A stretch of DNA of 64,000 nt from positions 1-64,000 of the forward strand of contig JAILPS010000014.1 in assembly GCA_024699325.1 (NCBI GenBank). The letters run 5' to 3'. The notes under the pieces were generated by a model. It was not told the DNA's origin and made no database searches. It saw only the letters and a list, made by a program, of their open reading frames with translations. Position numbers and translations under genes: made by a program. Position 1 is the first letter of the stretch, and each line of letters opens with the position of its first letter. Of this stretch, positions 8,043 to 17,136 are shown piece by piece. The stretch is from Lachnospiraceae bacterium (GTDB lineage Bacteria > Bacillota > Clostridia > Lachnospirales > Lachnospiraceae).

Positions 8043-9307
8043 TGGAAAAAGCGATATTAGTAGGACTGTGGCTTGACGAAAACGACCATTTTGAGCACTC
8101 CATGGATGAGCTTAGGGAGCTGGCGAAGGCCTGCGATTTCGAGGTCGTGGGGGAGACTACGCAGAAGGCACCAGGGGTCAGCAAAGCATTTTACATAGGC
8201 TCGGGCAAGGTGGAGGAGGTGAAGTTTCTCGCCAAAAACACAGAGGCCGACATAGTTATATTTGACAACGCGCTCTCGCCCATGCAGCTTAGAAACTTAA
8301 ACAACGCCATCGACGTGCCCATAATGGACAGGACGACGCTGATACTTGAGATATTTTCAAGGCGCGCGAGGACCCGCGAGGCCAGACTTCAGGTGGATGT
8401 GGCGGCGCTTCAGTACGCGCTTCCGAGGCTAGTGGGACTGCACGATGCCCTGAGCCGTCAGGGAGGCACCAGCGGCGCCATGTCAAACAGGGGCTCGGGC
8501 GAGAAGAAGATTGAGCTTGACAGAAGGCATATCGAGCAGAGGCTTGCAACCCTCAGGCGCGAGCTTAAGGATGTGGCGCTTGACCGCCAGGTTCAGAGGG
8601 CTAAGAGGCAGAGAAGCTCCATACCCCTTGTAGGGCTTGTGGGCTACACAAATGCCGGCAAATCAAGCATTATGAACGCGCTTGTAAGTAAGTTTGAGGG
8701 GCCTGAGGAGAAGCAGGTTTTCGAGGAGGATATGCTGTTTGCGACCCTTGAGACCACGGTCAGGAAGCTTGAGAGCGAGGATGGCAAGGACTTCTTGCTG
8801 TCTGACACTGTTGGATTTATCGACGAGCTTCCCCACAACCTGGTGGAGGCGTTTAAGTCCACTCTCGAGGAGGTCTGCGAGGCGGATCTGTTGCTCCACG
8901 TGATAGACTTTTCGGACGAGCACCGCGACAGACACATTAAAGTCACGGAGCACACCCTTAAGGAGCTTGGCGCCGGGGACGTGCCCGTTCTGAGGGTTTA
9001 TAATAAGCTTGATAAGGTGGACGGCGGCATATATCCTGTGAAGAGCGACACAGGCGTCTACATATGCGCGAAGGATGCGGCAAGCATTGACCTGTTGACA
9101 GAGGCCATATATGATAAGCTGTTTGGCGACAGAAAAACCTACGACCTAATCATCCCCTACGACAGGGGTGATGTTGTAAATGTTTTGAGCGAGCAGGCGC
9201 AGGTTCTCTTCACGGAGTACTTAGGGGAGGGCACAAGCCTTCGCGTCTGCATGAACGACGAGCTGGCAGGCAGATACAGGCAGTATATTGTAAATGTCTG
9301 CAGCTAA
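8042..9307 (+). CDS. hflX: Ribosome-associated GTPase HflX
   Basis: GTPase of the HflX family that binds the large ribosomal subunit and splits or rescues stalled ribosomes under stress. The N-terminal HflX domain (SKAFYIGSGKVEEV, NALSPMQLRNL) is followed by a helical Arg-rich linker and a G domain with P-loop GYTNAGKSS, DTVGFI and NKLD. About 421 residues, normal for the family. Starts at 8039 or 8042 are possible as well as an upstream TTG; I prefer 8042, where GGAAG is best spaced. It overlaps the stop of the radical SAM gene by one base and is translationally coupled to it. Confidence 0.93.
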   Translation: MEKAILVGLWLDENDHFEHSMDELRELAKACDFEVVGETTQKAPGVSKAFYIGSGKVEEVKFLAKNTEADIVIFDNALSPMQLRNLNNAIDVPIMDRTTLILEIFSRRARTREARLQVDVAALQYALPRLVGLHDALSRQGGTSGAMSNRGSGEKKIELDRRHIEQRLATLRRELKDVALDRQVQRAKRQRSSIPLVGLVGYTNAGKSSIMNALVSKFEGPEEKQVFEEDMLFATLETTVRKLESEDGKDFLLSDTVGFIDELPHNLVEAFKSTLEEVCEADLLLHVIDFSDEHRDRHIKVTEHTLKELGAGDVPVLRVYNKLDKVDGGIYPVKSDTGVYICAKDAASIDLLTEAIYDKLFGDRKTYDLIIPYDRGDVVNVLSEQAQVLFTEYLGEGTSLRVCMNDELAGRYRQYIVNVCS

Positions 9308-9393
9308 AACAGATGTAAGAATGATTTAAGTTGAAAAAACCTGCCTTTTATGTAAAACTAGTGGCAGAGATTATAATAATACGGAGGTATGAT

Positions 9394-10032
9394 ATGAAGA
9401 TTGCATTGATCAACGAGAACAGTCAGGCTGCGAAGAACGCGGTTATCGAGAAGGCTCTTAAGAAGGTTGTGGAGCCCATGGGACACGAGGTTTTTAACTA
9501 CGGAATGTACGTTGCGGATGACGCATGCCAGCTCACATATGTGCAGATAGGAATACTGGCAGCAGTGTTACTCAACTCAGGCGCAGCTGACTATGTGATC
9601 ACAGGCTGCGGCACAGGCGAGGGCGCCATGCTCGCATGCAACTCCTTCCCGGGCGTTATCTGTGGACATGTCGAGGACGCGCTTGACGCATACACATTTG
9701 CACAGATTAACGACGGCAACGCCATCGCCATTCCATTTGCCAAGGGCTTTGGCTGGGGCGGAGACTTAAACCTGGAGTACATCTTCGAGAAGCTCTTCTG
9801 CGAGGAGAGCGGACAGGGCTACCCAAGGGAGAGAGCGGTTCCTGAGAAGAGAAACAAGAGAATCCTGGATGACTTAAAGAAGGTCACCTACAGACCTCTC
9901 ACAGATATCTTAAAAGACGCTGACGCAGAGCTTGTGAAGGGCGCGTTTGGCGGCGAGAAGTTTAAGGAGCTCTTCTTCGATAACTGTAAGGACGAGAAGA
10001 TTGCAGAGGCAGTTAGAGCTATTCTTGCATAA
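9394..10032 (+). CDS. RpiB/LacA/LacB-family sugar-phosphate isomerase
   Basis: Cytosolic protein of 212 residues. The first 150 residues follow the RpiB/LacAB fold (MKIALINENSQAAKN, GHEVFNYGMY, YVITGCGTGEGAMLACN). This family interconverts ribose-5-P and ribulose-5-P, or galactose-6-P and tagatose-6-P. The C-terminal extension of about 60 residues makes it longer than classical RpiB (about 150). GGAGG lies 6 bases before the ATG at 9394, so the longer 233-aa ORF start is not used. A TATAAT lies just upstream at 9372 without a clear -35. It is followed after 22 bases by udp, which suggests use of pentose phosphates from nucleosides. Confidence 0.8.
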   Translation: MKIALINENSQAAKNAVIEKALKKVVEPMGHEVFNYGMYVADDACQLTYVQIGILAAVLLNSGAADYVITGCGTGEGAMLACNSFPGVICGHVEDALDAYTFAQINDGNAIAIPFAKGFGWGGDLNLEYIFEKLFCEESGQGYPRERAVPEKRNKRILDDLKKVTYRPLTDILKDADAELVKGAFGGEKFKELFFDNCKDEKIAEAVRAILA

Positions 10033-10054
10033 AACTTGACAGGAGGCAGGGCAT

Positions 10055-10828
10055 ATGGTTTACTCAGAGGACTTGGAATTTCATTTGAAGATTAAGGCCG
10101 GGGATGTGGGCAGATATGTCCTGCTTCCCGGAGATCCAGGAAGATGTGAGAGCATCGCAAAATATTTTGACGACGCGAAGCTGGTGGCTTCTAACAGGGA
10201 GTACACCATCTACACGGGAAGCTTAAACGGCGAGAAGGTGAGCGTGTGCTCCACAGGCATCGGCGGGCCAAGTGCCGCCATCGCCATGGAGGAGTTGGCT
10301 CACGTGGGCGCCGACACATTTATAAGAGTTGGAACCTGCGGTGGAATGAAGACGGAAGTCATGGGAGGCGATGTGGTCATCGCGACAGGCGCCATAAGAG
10401 CCGAGGGAACGGGAAGGGAGTACCTCCCGATAGAGTTTCCGGCAGTGGCGGATTTTGACGTGGTTTCGGCGCTAAAAGAGGCTGCCATCAGGGAAAATAA
10501 CCGCTACCATATAGGCGTTGTGCAGTGCAAGGACAGCTTCTACGGCCAGCACGACCCGCTAAGCATGGGCTGCGGCGAGGAGCTCAAATACAAGTGGGAC
10601 GCGTGGATGAGGGGCGGCGCGCTTGGAAGCGAGATGGAGAGCGCAACTCTCATGATAGTTGCCGCGCTTCGAGGCCTCAGAATGGGCACTGTGCTCACGG
10701 TTTTTGCCAACCAGACCAGGCGCGAGCTGGGGCTTGACGACCCGAAGGATTACGACACCGACAGGGCTATAAGGACGGCAGTCACAGCTATGAGGATTCT
10801 TATTGAAAACGACAGGAGTAATGCATGA
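10055..10828 (+). CDS. udp: Uridine phosphorylase
   Basis: Nucleoside phosphorylase of the NP-1 family, splitting uridine (or a related nucleoside) with phosphate to base and ribose-1-phosphate. Motifs include [10 protein letters not shown] at the phosphate site, [17 protein letters not shown], and the SEMES glutamate segment that contacts the ribose. 257 residues, a normal length. AGGAGG lies 8 bases upstream. The gene follows the RpiB-like gene and overlaps the GH2 gene by ATGA, so the three form an operon linking nucleoside breakdown with sugar use. Confidence 0.88.
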   Translation: MVYSEDLEFHLKIKAGDVGRYVLLPGDPGRCESIAKYFDDAKLVASNREYTIYTGSLNGEKVSVCSTGIGGPSAAIAMEELAHVGADTFIRVGTCGGMKTEVMGGDVVIATGAIRAEGTGREYLPIEFPAVADFDVVSALKEAAIRENNRYHIGVVQCKDSFYGQHDPLSMGCGEELKYKWDAWMRGGALGSEMESATLMIVAALRGLRMGTVLTVFANQTRRELGLDDPKDYDTDRAIRTAVTAMRILIENDRSNA

Positions 10829-13716
10829 ACATAATTGATTTATCCGGAATGTGGAGCTGCAGGCTCGACGCGGCGAAGAAGGGAGTTAAGGAAGGCTACT
10901 ACAACCATCTCTATGATGATATGGTGGAGCTTCCGGGCACTACCTCGCAGGCCCACCTAGGACCTGTAAACATGAAACGTGAGACCGGATTCCTCACGGA
11001 TGAATACGAATTTAGCGGCTGGGCGTGGTTTTCGAAGGACATAGTTTTGGACGATGAGAGCACCGGAAGACCTCTTCGCCTCTATCTTGAGAGAAGCAGG
11101 GTGACCAGAGTCTGGGTTGACGACGTGGAGGTCATGGCGGTGGGTCAGGACAGCTTAAATGCTCCCCACATCTACGATCTCACTGACTATGTGGACGACG
11201 CAGAGTTCAGACTGACCATTATGGTCAGCAACGTGGACTATCCCACCAAGGGCGGTCACATGACAAGCCCCGACACGCAGACCAACTGGAACGGCATCTG
11301 TGGCCGCATGGAGCTTCAGGTATGCGACGACGAATACCTTAAGAATGTGAGAGTTGACGCTGACGCAAAAACGGGCCACATAAGCCTTAAGATGGCATGG
11401 GAGAGCGTTGCGGACACGCCGGGAAGTCTGGGGCTGGAGTTTAAGATTGACACACTTACCCTAAGCACTGAGACAGTTGTGAGAGAGCCATTCGTGATTA
11501 AATGTGGCGATACCGCAACCGACACGCTGAGCGCCGGCATTATTTTAAAGCCTGGCGTCAACGAAAGAGAGCTGGATTTTTCTCTGGGCGAGGGAGTAAA
11601 ACTCTGGAGCGAATACAATCCCGTGCTCTACGAGCTAAGCATTTACGGCAACGAGGGGACCTTCTACGCAAAGACATATTTTGGCTTCAGGGATATCACA
11701 ACTGACGAGCACCATTTTTATGTAAATGGCGTGAAGACCTTCCTTAGAGGCAAACACGACGGAATGATTTTCCCTCTGACAGGTGCGGCGCCTACGGATG
11801 TAGAGAGCTGGGTCAGAGTGTTTAATATCGCCAAGAGCTACGGCATCAACCACTACAGATTCCACACATGCTGTCCTCCTGAGGCGGCATTTACTGCGGC
11901 AGATCTTGTGGGCATCTATCTAAGCCCCGAGCTTCCGTTTTGGGGAACCATCGCGGCGCCTGGCGAGGAGGGCTACAACGAGGAGGAGCAGGAGTACCTG
12001 ATAGCCGAGGGCTTCAGGATGCTGGAGGTTTTCGGAAACCACCCCTCATACGCCTTCATGAGTCTGGGCAATGAGCTGTGGGGAAGCAGCGAGAGACTTA
12101 ACGATATTCTGGCAGGCTACAGGGCGGTTGACAGCAGACACCTGTACACTCAGGGCTCTAACAACTTCCAGTTTGTGCCGTGTATTGTTGATAACGACGA
12201 CTATTTTGTGGGCGTCAGGTTTGGCGACGGCAAGCTTATAAGAGGCTCGTACGCCATGTGCGACGCGCCACAGGGCTTCGTGCAGACTGACAAGCCATCC
12301 ACAAACCACTCCTATGACGATGTATTCAAGCAGTTTGCGGGCGGGGACAGCTCCTCTGGCGAAGAGATAGAGATACAGTATGGCACGGGCACTAAGAAGG
12401 TTAAGGCAAATGCCGGCGGTTCCCTGGTGCTTAATAAGCCCGTGGTCTCACACGAGATAGGCCAGTACGGCGTGTACCCTGACTATAAGGAAATTAAGAA
12501 GTACACGGGAAGCCTAAAAGCCAGAAACCTGGAGATTTTTAAGGAGAGACTAGACGCTGCAGGCCTAACAGACATGGCCAATGACTTCTTCGTATACTCC
12601 GGAAAACTCGCGGTTGCCTGCTATAAGCTAGAGCTTGAGGCGGCCCACAGAAGCAGCATGATGGCGGGCTACCAGATACTTGACATACAGGATTTCTCAG
12701 GCCAGGGAACGGCTCTTGTGGGAATACTTGACGCCTTCATGGACAGCAAGGGCTTAATCACCCCGAAGGAGTGGAGAGGATTTTGCTCTGACGCGGTTCT
12801 TATGGCGCAGTTTGAGGATTTTGTTCTGGAGGCCGGAAGCACATTTGACGCGAAAATTCTACTCTCAGCCTACAGGCCGTCCCTGCTTGACGAGGACAGC
12901 GTGCAGGTCAAATGGAGTCTCTATGAGAGGGGCAGAATTAGCGTCGACTACGACGAGGTGGACGAGATTCTGATAACCGGCGGAACTCTGGAGAAGAAGA
13001 TAACTGAGCTTGGAGTTGTGGATTTTGGAAGCATAAGCGTCGCCATGCCGGAGCTCATACTTCCCGAGAGGCTTAAGCTGGTGCTTGAGATAACCTCAGA
13101 AAACATCGAGAATTCGTACGAGCTCTACGTTTTCCCTAAGAAGAATTCGTATGACATATACCCTGCTGACAGGGAAAATGTTGTGATTGCCCAGACGGTT
13201 GACGACGCGGTGCGCGCCCTACGCGCGGGCAAAAACACGGTTTTGTTTATCAGAACCGAGAAGGAATACATAGAGGGAACCTACTGCACGGACTTCTGGA
13301 ACTACCCTATGTTTAAGGGAATATCAGACTGGATGAAGAAGCCGCGCCCTGTAGGAACCATGGGACTGTCAATTGACGGCTCCAGCCAGGCATTTTCACT
13401 ATTCCCCTCAGAAAACTATTCCACACCGCAGTGGTACAACATTATCACAGGCGCCAGAATGCAGATACTTGACGGCGCGCCAATCGTGCCCATAGTGTCC
13501 GTGATTGACAATGTGGAGCGAAACCATAAGCTTGGATTTATGTGGGAGGCGAAGGTGGAGGACGCAAACCTCTTGGTTGTGGCGAGGCCCATAGGAGAGT
13601 TGGTGGCAACTCTTGAGGGAAAACAGTTAGTTAAGAGCGTTTTGTGCTACGCGGCCACCGAGGATTTTAATCCTCTCGGCACACTTAGCATGGCAGAGTT
13701 TAGAAAACTTGTATAG
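10825..13716 (+). CDS. Glycoside hydrolase family 2 protein
   Basis: 963-residue GH2 enzyme without a signal peptide, hence cytoplasmic. The N-terminal jelly-roll sugar-binding domain ([28 protein letters not shown]) is followed by an Ig-like domain, the TIM barrel ([12 protein letters not shown], then [16 protein letters not shown]), and C-terminal beta domains. Glu417 in LGNELWG is the expected acid/base and Glu544 in SHEIGQYG the expected nucleophile. The barrel motifs differ from classical LacZ, so the specificity (beta-galactoside, glucuronide or another glycoside) is open. It overlaps udp by four bases and is the last gene of the operon. Confidence 0.85.
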   Translation: MNIIDLSGMWSCRLDAAKKGVKEGYYNHLYDDMVELPGTTSQAHLGPVNMKRETGFLTDEYEFSGWAWFSKDIVLDDESTGRPLRLYLERSRVTRVWVDDVEVMAVGQDSLNAPHIYDLTDYVDDAEFRLTIMVSNVDYPTKGGHMTSPDTQTNWNGICGRMELQVCDDEYLKNVRVDADAKTGHISLKMAWESVADTPGSLGLEFKIDTLTLSTETVVREPFVIKCGDTATDTLSAGIILKPGVNERELDFSLGEGVKLWSEYNPVLYELSIYGNEGTFYAKTYFGFRDITTDEHHFYVNGVKTFLRGKHDGMIFPLTGAAPTDVESWVRVFNIAKSYGINHYRFHTCCPPEAAFTAADLVGIYLSPELPFWGTIAAPGEEGYNEEEQEYLIAEGFRMLEVFGNHPSYAFMSLGNELWGSSERLNDILAGYRAVDSRHLYTQGSNNFQFVPCIVDNDDYFVGVRFGDGKLIRGSYAMCDAPQGFVQTDKPSTNHSYDDVFKQFAGGDSSSGEEIEIQYGTGTKKVKANAGGSLVLNKPVVSHEIGQYGVYPDYKEIKKYTGSLKARNLEIFKERLDAAGLTDMANDFFVYSGKLAVACYKLELEAAHRSSMMAGYQILDIQDFSGQGTALVGILDAFMDSKGLITPKEWRGFCSDAVLMAQFEDFVLEAGSTFDAKILLSAYRPSLLDEDSVQVKWSLYERGRISVDYDEVDEILITGGTLEKKITELGVVDFGSISVAMPELILPERLKLVLEITSENIENSYELYVFPKKNSYDIYPADRENVVIAQTVDDAVRALRAGKNTVLFIRTEKEYIEGTYCTDFWNYPMFKGISDWMKKPRPVGTMGLSIDGSSQAFSLFPSENYSTPQWYNIITGARMQILDGAPIVPIVSVIDNVERNHKLGFMWEAKVEDANLLVVARPIGELVATLEGKQLVKSVLCYAATEDFNPLGTLSMAEFRKLV

Positions 13717-13720
13717 AATA

Positions 13721-13752
13721 AATAAGCCTCCGGATCGCTCCGGAGGCTTATT
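13721..13752. terminator. Bidirectional terminator after the GH2 gene
   Basis: Perfect 14-bp stem AATAAGCCTCCGGA / TCCGGAGGCTTATT with a TCGC loop, flanked by A- and T-rich ends. It serves the convergent GH2 and 160-aa protein genes. Confidence 0.9.
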
Positions 13753-13757
13753 TGGTG

Positions 13758-14240
13758 TTATTTGTCATCTGGGATGGTGTTCATCTCTAGGTTGTCGTCC
13801 ATATGCTTAAGCTGAAGGTTCAGTCTGGATATGGATTCCTTAATCTTCTTGCGGCTTGAGAGGGATTCCTTAAGCACTTCCTCATAGGTCTTGGCTGACT
13901 TATAATTAGCCCATGTAGCCTGATATTTGACGCTTGCCGGGTATTTGACAATGGCGAATACCAGAAATGCTACGGCAGCCACCACCATGATTATGAAGCC
14001 CGGAATGTAGATTGTCTGCGGCATGGATTCCTTGGCCATGATAATGAGGCACGAGCACAGTGCACAAAATGCTCCCAGTACCAGATAGACCATAACCTCC
14101 TGGCGCTTGGAATTCTGAGTCTTGATGACTTCCTGTGTGCGTCTGCTCTCCTCATCGAGCTTGACTAAGAGGCTCTCCTTGCGTCCTCTTAAATAGGTCA
14201 GCGGGCTGACCGTTTCGGTTGCGTTGCGTATAACTTCCAT
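13758..14240 (-). CDS. Small membrane protein with coiled-coil ends, unknown function
   Basis: I do not recognise this 160-residue protein. A charged helical N-terminus (about 45 residues, rich in Arg, Glu and Lys) is followed by two membrane helices (around YLVLGAFCALCSCLIIMA and a second Val/Ala/Phe-rich one) and a helical tail likely to form a coiled coil. The start at 14240 (MEVIRN) is chosen because GGGAGGA lies just upstream; the ORF-track start adds 12 residues. It follows the PBP-GGDEF gene by 22 bases on the same strand and is probably co-transcribed with it, which suggests a part in the same signalling unit. Confidence 0.7.
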   Translation of the reverse strand: MEVIRNATETVSPLTYLRGRKESLLVKLDEESRRTQEVIKTQNSKRQEVMVYLVLGAFCALCSCLIIMAKESMPQTIYIPGFIIMVVAAVAFLVFAIVKYPASVKYQATWANYKSAKTYEEVLKESLSSRKKIKESISRLNLQLKHMDDNLEMNTIPDDK

Positions 14241-14262
14241 AATTCCTCCCAGTGTATCTATA

Positions 14263-16185
14263 TTATCGTCGGTCATCCCTTCTGTGAAGTGGATGTTCCT
14301 TCTTTTTGTCGTACATTCTGTCGTCAGCCGTGCGGATAAGCGCGTCTATCGAGAAGTTGTCATCAGGTATCTCATAGGCGTATCCGAAGCTTGCGCTGAC
14401 AGGGTATGGCTTAGGCGTGAGCTTACTTACCTTAGCTACATGCGCCTCAACCCTCCTGACGTAGTCAGAGGCCTCGCTCTCAGGGCTGTCACATAAAAAT
14501 GCGACTGAGAATTCGTCACCGCCAAATCTCGCACATATGGCTCCGGGTGGAGCTTCGGCCTGCAGCGCCTCCGCCACTGTTTTGATGGCGTAATCGCCCT
14601 CCTGGTGGCTGAATGTGTCGTTTAAATACTTGAGACCGTTAAGGTCTATTGAAAATGCAACCAGATATCTGTCAGACGTGCGCCCCTGTGCAATCATATC
14701 ATCTATGAGAGTGTAGAAGCCGCGGCGGTTATACAGGCTTGTGAGATAGTCATGCACAAACACCATCTGAAGGTCTGTAAGAGCCTTGCGCAGATGATAC
14801 TGCGCATGTAAGAGCTCGAGCACCTGGTTGTAGTTTGAATTATATATCTGCAGATGTGTGAACTGATCAAAATCATCCGGCACAACAATAACCATATGTC
14901 CGACCACAATGTCCTGAAAATGAGCAGGAAGTATGAGAACTGTGTTGTTGTCCGAAAACAGTCGCTCAGGGTTTAGCATAAGAGCGCGCGTCTTCATGGT
15001 CTCAACTAGAGGATCCACAGTTTCGCCGTTTTGATAGTTGATTATCATCCTGGAGAACTCGCTGTATCTGCCGCTGTTTTTATCTGTCACATCGTCGTCT
15101 AAATAGTTGTCGCAGGCGTAGAAGGAGAACTCCTTAAGCTTGAGAAATGATGCGTAGCGCCCGAAGTTGATGGTTGGAATATCCGCAGTTTCAGCTGAGC
15201 TCGCCTTGGAAATCATGTTGCTCATAATCTCGTGGAACTCGTTGATGGAAATCATCTGCGAATACAGATCCATAACCCTGTCATTTGCGTTGGTCACGCG
15301 CTTGGGTTTACAGCCACATGACTGTGAAAACACCACATTGTCAGGTATTAAATAATCCTGCGGGCAGCTGTACATATCCCGCCCCTTCTTGACAATGGAG
15401 ACTGCCACCTTCGCCGCATGCTCATAGTCAGTGGCGGCTGTGGTAAGTCTTGGAGTGTGATACCGCTCGGCGTCCACGCCGTCATAGCCTGTGACTATCA
15501 CATCCTCGGGAACTTTTAAGCCGGCGTCCTCCAGACAGCTGCACACTGTCATGGCCATGGTGTCGTTGGCGCAGACTATGGCCTCCGGGACCTCGCCCTT
15601 AGACAACATCTCTCTCATGGCATCCTGTGTAGGCCACTGCCAGAAGTCTCCGTAATATATTCTGTCTTCCTCGACGGGAATGTTATGCTCCTCTAAAACC
15701 TTCTTGTATGAGGCTATTCTCGCATCTGAGTATTCGTTGTTTCGCATGCCCGCCATGAAGTTGATTCTTCTGCAACCGTGGTGCTCCACAACATGTCTCA
15801 CGATGGTCTCCAAGCTGTTCGCATACGTGAAGCGTATGTTGTGGCAGCCAGGAAGTGGATCATCGATGGAGATTACCGGAATGTGGTGCGAGAGCGCCTC
15901 GTTTGCAAGCCTCATGGTAACATCGCCGATTTTGATGGTTCTCGTGGCGATTATCAGGGCATCTAACTTGTCATAGGGGATGAGGGAGTAAACCGCCTCC
16001 TCGCCCTTGTCGTAGGCATCTCTTCGGTAGAGGTCTGTAAATGAGCTGAAAACAAGCAGATTGAAGCCGGAAGCCTTAAGCTCCCTCTGAAGATAGTGTA
16101 GAATTTTCTGCTCTGCCTCGCCGTTTAGATGGGCGATAACCAGCCCGACTATATGTCTGCCGCCGATGTTTAATTCTTCTACCAT
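14263..16185 (-). CDS. LacI-type ligand-binding domain fused to a GGDEF diguanylate cyclase
   Basis: 640-residue soluble protein. Residues 1 to about 300 are a type-1 periplasmic-binding-protein fold like the effector domain of LacI/GalR repressors (HIVGLVIAHLNGE, IVCANDTMAMTVCSCLEDAG, PEDVIVTGYDGVD), but the HTH domain is absent. A middle sensor-like region follows. The C-terminus is a GGDEF domain (DYLTSLYNRRGFY, ARFGGDEFSVAF) with an intact active-site motif, so c-di-GMP synthesis is expected. The start at 16185 has GGGGTG upstream; the longer ORF adds a spurious hydrophobic leader, so I read the protein as cytosolic. A sugar or other small ligand presumably controls the cyclase. It has its own TTGCAC/TATAAT promoter. 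Confidence 0.85.
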   Translation of the reverse strand: MVEELNIGGRHIVGLVIAHLNGEAEQKILHYLQRELKASGFNLLVFSSFTDLYRRDAYDKGEEAVYSLIPYDKLDALIIATRTIKIGDVTMRLANEALSHHIPVISIDDPLPGCHNIRFTYANSLETIVRHVVEHHGCRRINFMAGMRNNEYSDARIASYKKVLEEHNIPVEEDRIYYGDFWQWPTQDAMREMLSKGEVPEAIVCANDTMAMTVCSCLEDAGLKVPEDVIVTGYDGVDAERYHTPRLTTAATDYEHAAKVAVSIVKKGRDMYSCPQDYLIPDNVVFSQSCGCKPKRVTNANDRVMDLYSQMISINEFHEIMSNMISKASSAETADIPTINFGRYASFLKLKEFSFYACDNYLDDDVTDKNSGRYSEFSRMIINYQNGETVDPLVETMKTRALMLNPERLFSDNNTVLILPAHFQDIVVGHMVIVVPDDFDQFTHLQIYNSNYNQVLELLHAQYHLRKALTDLQMVFVHDYLTSLYNRRGFYTLIDDMIAQGRTSDRYLVAFSIDLNGLKYLNDTFSHQEGDYAIKTVAEALQAEAPPGAICARFGGDEFSVAFLCDSPESEASDYVRRVEAHVAKVSKLTPKPYPVSASFGYAYEIPDDNFSIDALIRTADDRMYDKKKEHPLHRRDDRR

Positions 16186-16242
16186 ATAAACACCCCAATA
16201 CAAACAAGAAACTACCGTATGAAAAACTATTACAATAATTGG

Positions 16243-16271
16243 ATTATAAACTATAATGAAAAAAAGTGCAA
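16243..16271 (-). promoter_or_regulatory. Promoter of the PBP-GGDEF gene
   Basis: Minus-strand TTGCAC and TATAAT with a 17-base spacer, about 60 bases upstream of the start. Confidence 0.7.
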
Positions 16272-16281
16272 CTAATATGTC

Positions 16282-16310
16282 TTTACTGCAAGGATTATTT
16301 AGTATAAAAT
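16282..16310 (+). promoter_or_regulatory. Promoter of the phosphopantetheinyl transferase gene
   Basis: TTTACT and TAAAAT with a 17-base spacer, divergent from and adjacent to the PBP-GGDEF promoter. Confidence 0.6.
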
Positions 16311-16345
16311 AGGGCATATTATTTGAGTTGTTTTAGAGGTTTTAT

Positions 16346-16894
16346 ATGGCTGTTATATATATTTATAAAAATCTTATATCTGAAAATCCTGATTATTCCT
16401 CACAGCACCAGGCGGGAGTGGCGTTAAGCGCATACATAAGGCAAAGTTTAGGTATGAGCTACACAAATATCTCCCACAGCGGGCGCTATGTGCTGATAAT
16501 CGGAGGTGACTGCAGGGTGGGCGTTGACGTGGAGCTAAGAGGCCGCGAGGTGAGCCCTCAGGCGGTTTTAAGGTCGCTTTCAGAGGGCGAGAGAGACAGG
16601 TGCAGGGAGGGAGAATTCCTGCGCTACTGGACACTTAAGGAGGCCTACGGCAAATGCATGGGAGTTGGGCTCTTATACGACTACAGGGGCACGGATTTCC
16701 TGATAGAACACGGGGCCGATGAACTTAGAAGGGTTGAGGGCAGGGATAAGAACTACTCCTATGTCAACTATTTCGGGCCTGAGATTGTGTTTAGCGCATG
16801 CTCAGAAAATGCCGGGGAGAGTTTTAGCGTGTGTCAAATCATTGACGGGGAGACGGACGGGGAGTTTGCATTAAAACCCTGGCCTGAAACCTGA
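16346..16894 (+). CDS. 4'-phosphopantetheinyl transferase (Sfp type)
   Basis: Transfers phosphopantetheine from CoA to the serine of carrier proteins. The Sfp-type motifs are present: an ISHSGRY segment, VGVDVELRGR with the metal-binding acidic residues, and FLRYWTLKEAYGKCMG carrying the WTxKEAxxK signature. At 182 residues it is at the short end of the Sfp group (usually about 200-240) and longer than AcpS (about 120). No polyketide or peptide synthetase is in the window, so its partner may be the fatty-acid carrier protein or a system elsewhere. AGAGG lies upstream of the ATG. Monocistronic. Confidence 0.85.
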   Translation: MAVIYIYKNLISENPDYSSQHQAGVALSAYIRQSLGMSYTNISHSGRYVLIIGGDCRVGVDVELRGREVSPQAVLRSLSEGERDRCREGEFLRYWTLKEAYGKCMGVGLLYDYRGTDFLIEHGADELRRVEGRDKNYSYVNYFGPEIVFSACSENAGESFSVCQIIDGETDGEFALKPWPET

Positions 16895-16933
16895 AATATT
16901 TGGCGCGACTAAAATGAAACCGAAACGAAAACG

Positions 16934-16956
16934 TTTAACGTTTAATGAACGTTAAA
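16934..16956. promoter_or_regulatory. Perfect 9-bp inverted repeat upstream of the secreted protein gene
   Basis: TTTAACGTT and AACGTTAAA are separated by five bases, about 90 bases upstream of the -35 of the next gene. Another ACGTTT half-site is adjacent on the left. It looks like an operator for a dimeric regulator; the regulator is unknown. Confidence 0.4.
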
Positions 16957-17042
16957 ACAATTAAGGTATTATCAACATAAAACATGTAATAAAATTGTCA
17001 CAAATCACGATTTTGATTTCAAAGTCCTTTTGATATATGAAT

Positions 17043-17071
17043 TTGAGACATTTTGTGCTATCCTTTTATAA
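17043..17071 (+). promoter_or_regulatory. Promoter of the secreted TTE-rich protein gene
   Basis: TTGAGA and TTATAA separated by 17 bases, about 65 bases before the start codon. Confidence 0.55.
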
Positions 17072-17136
17072 GAATTTTAGAGTTTGTTTAGTTTTAATTG
17101 ATACTAAAACAAAACGTGTTTAAGGAGGACAACAAA

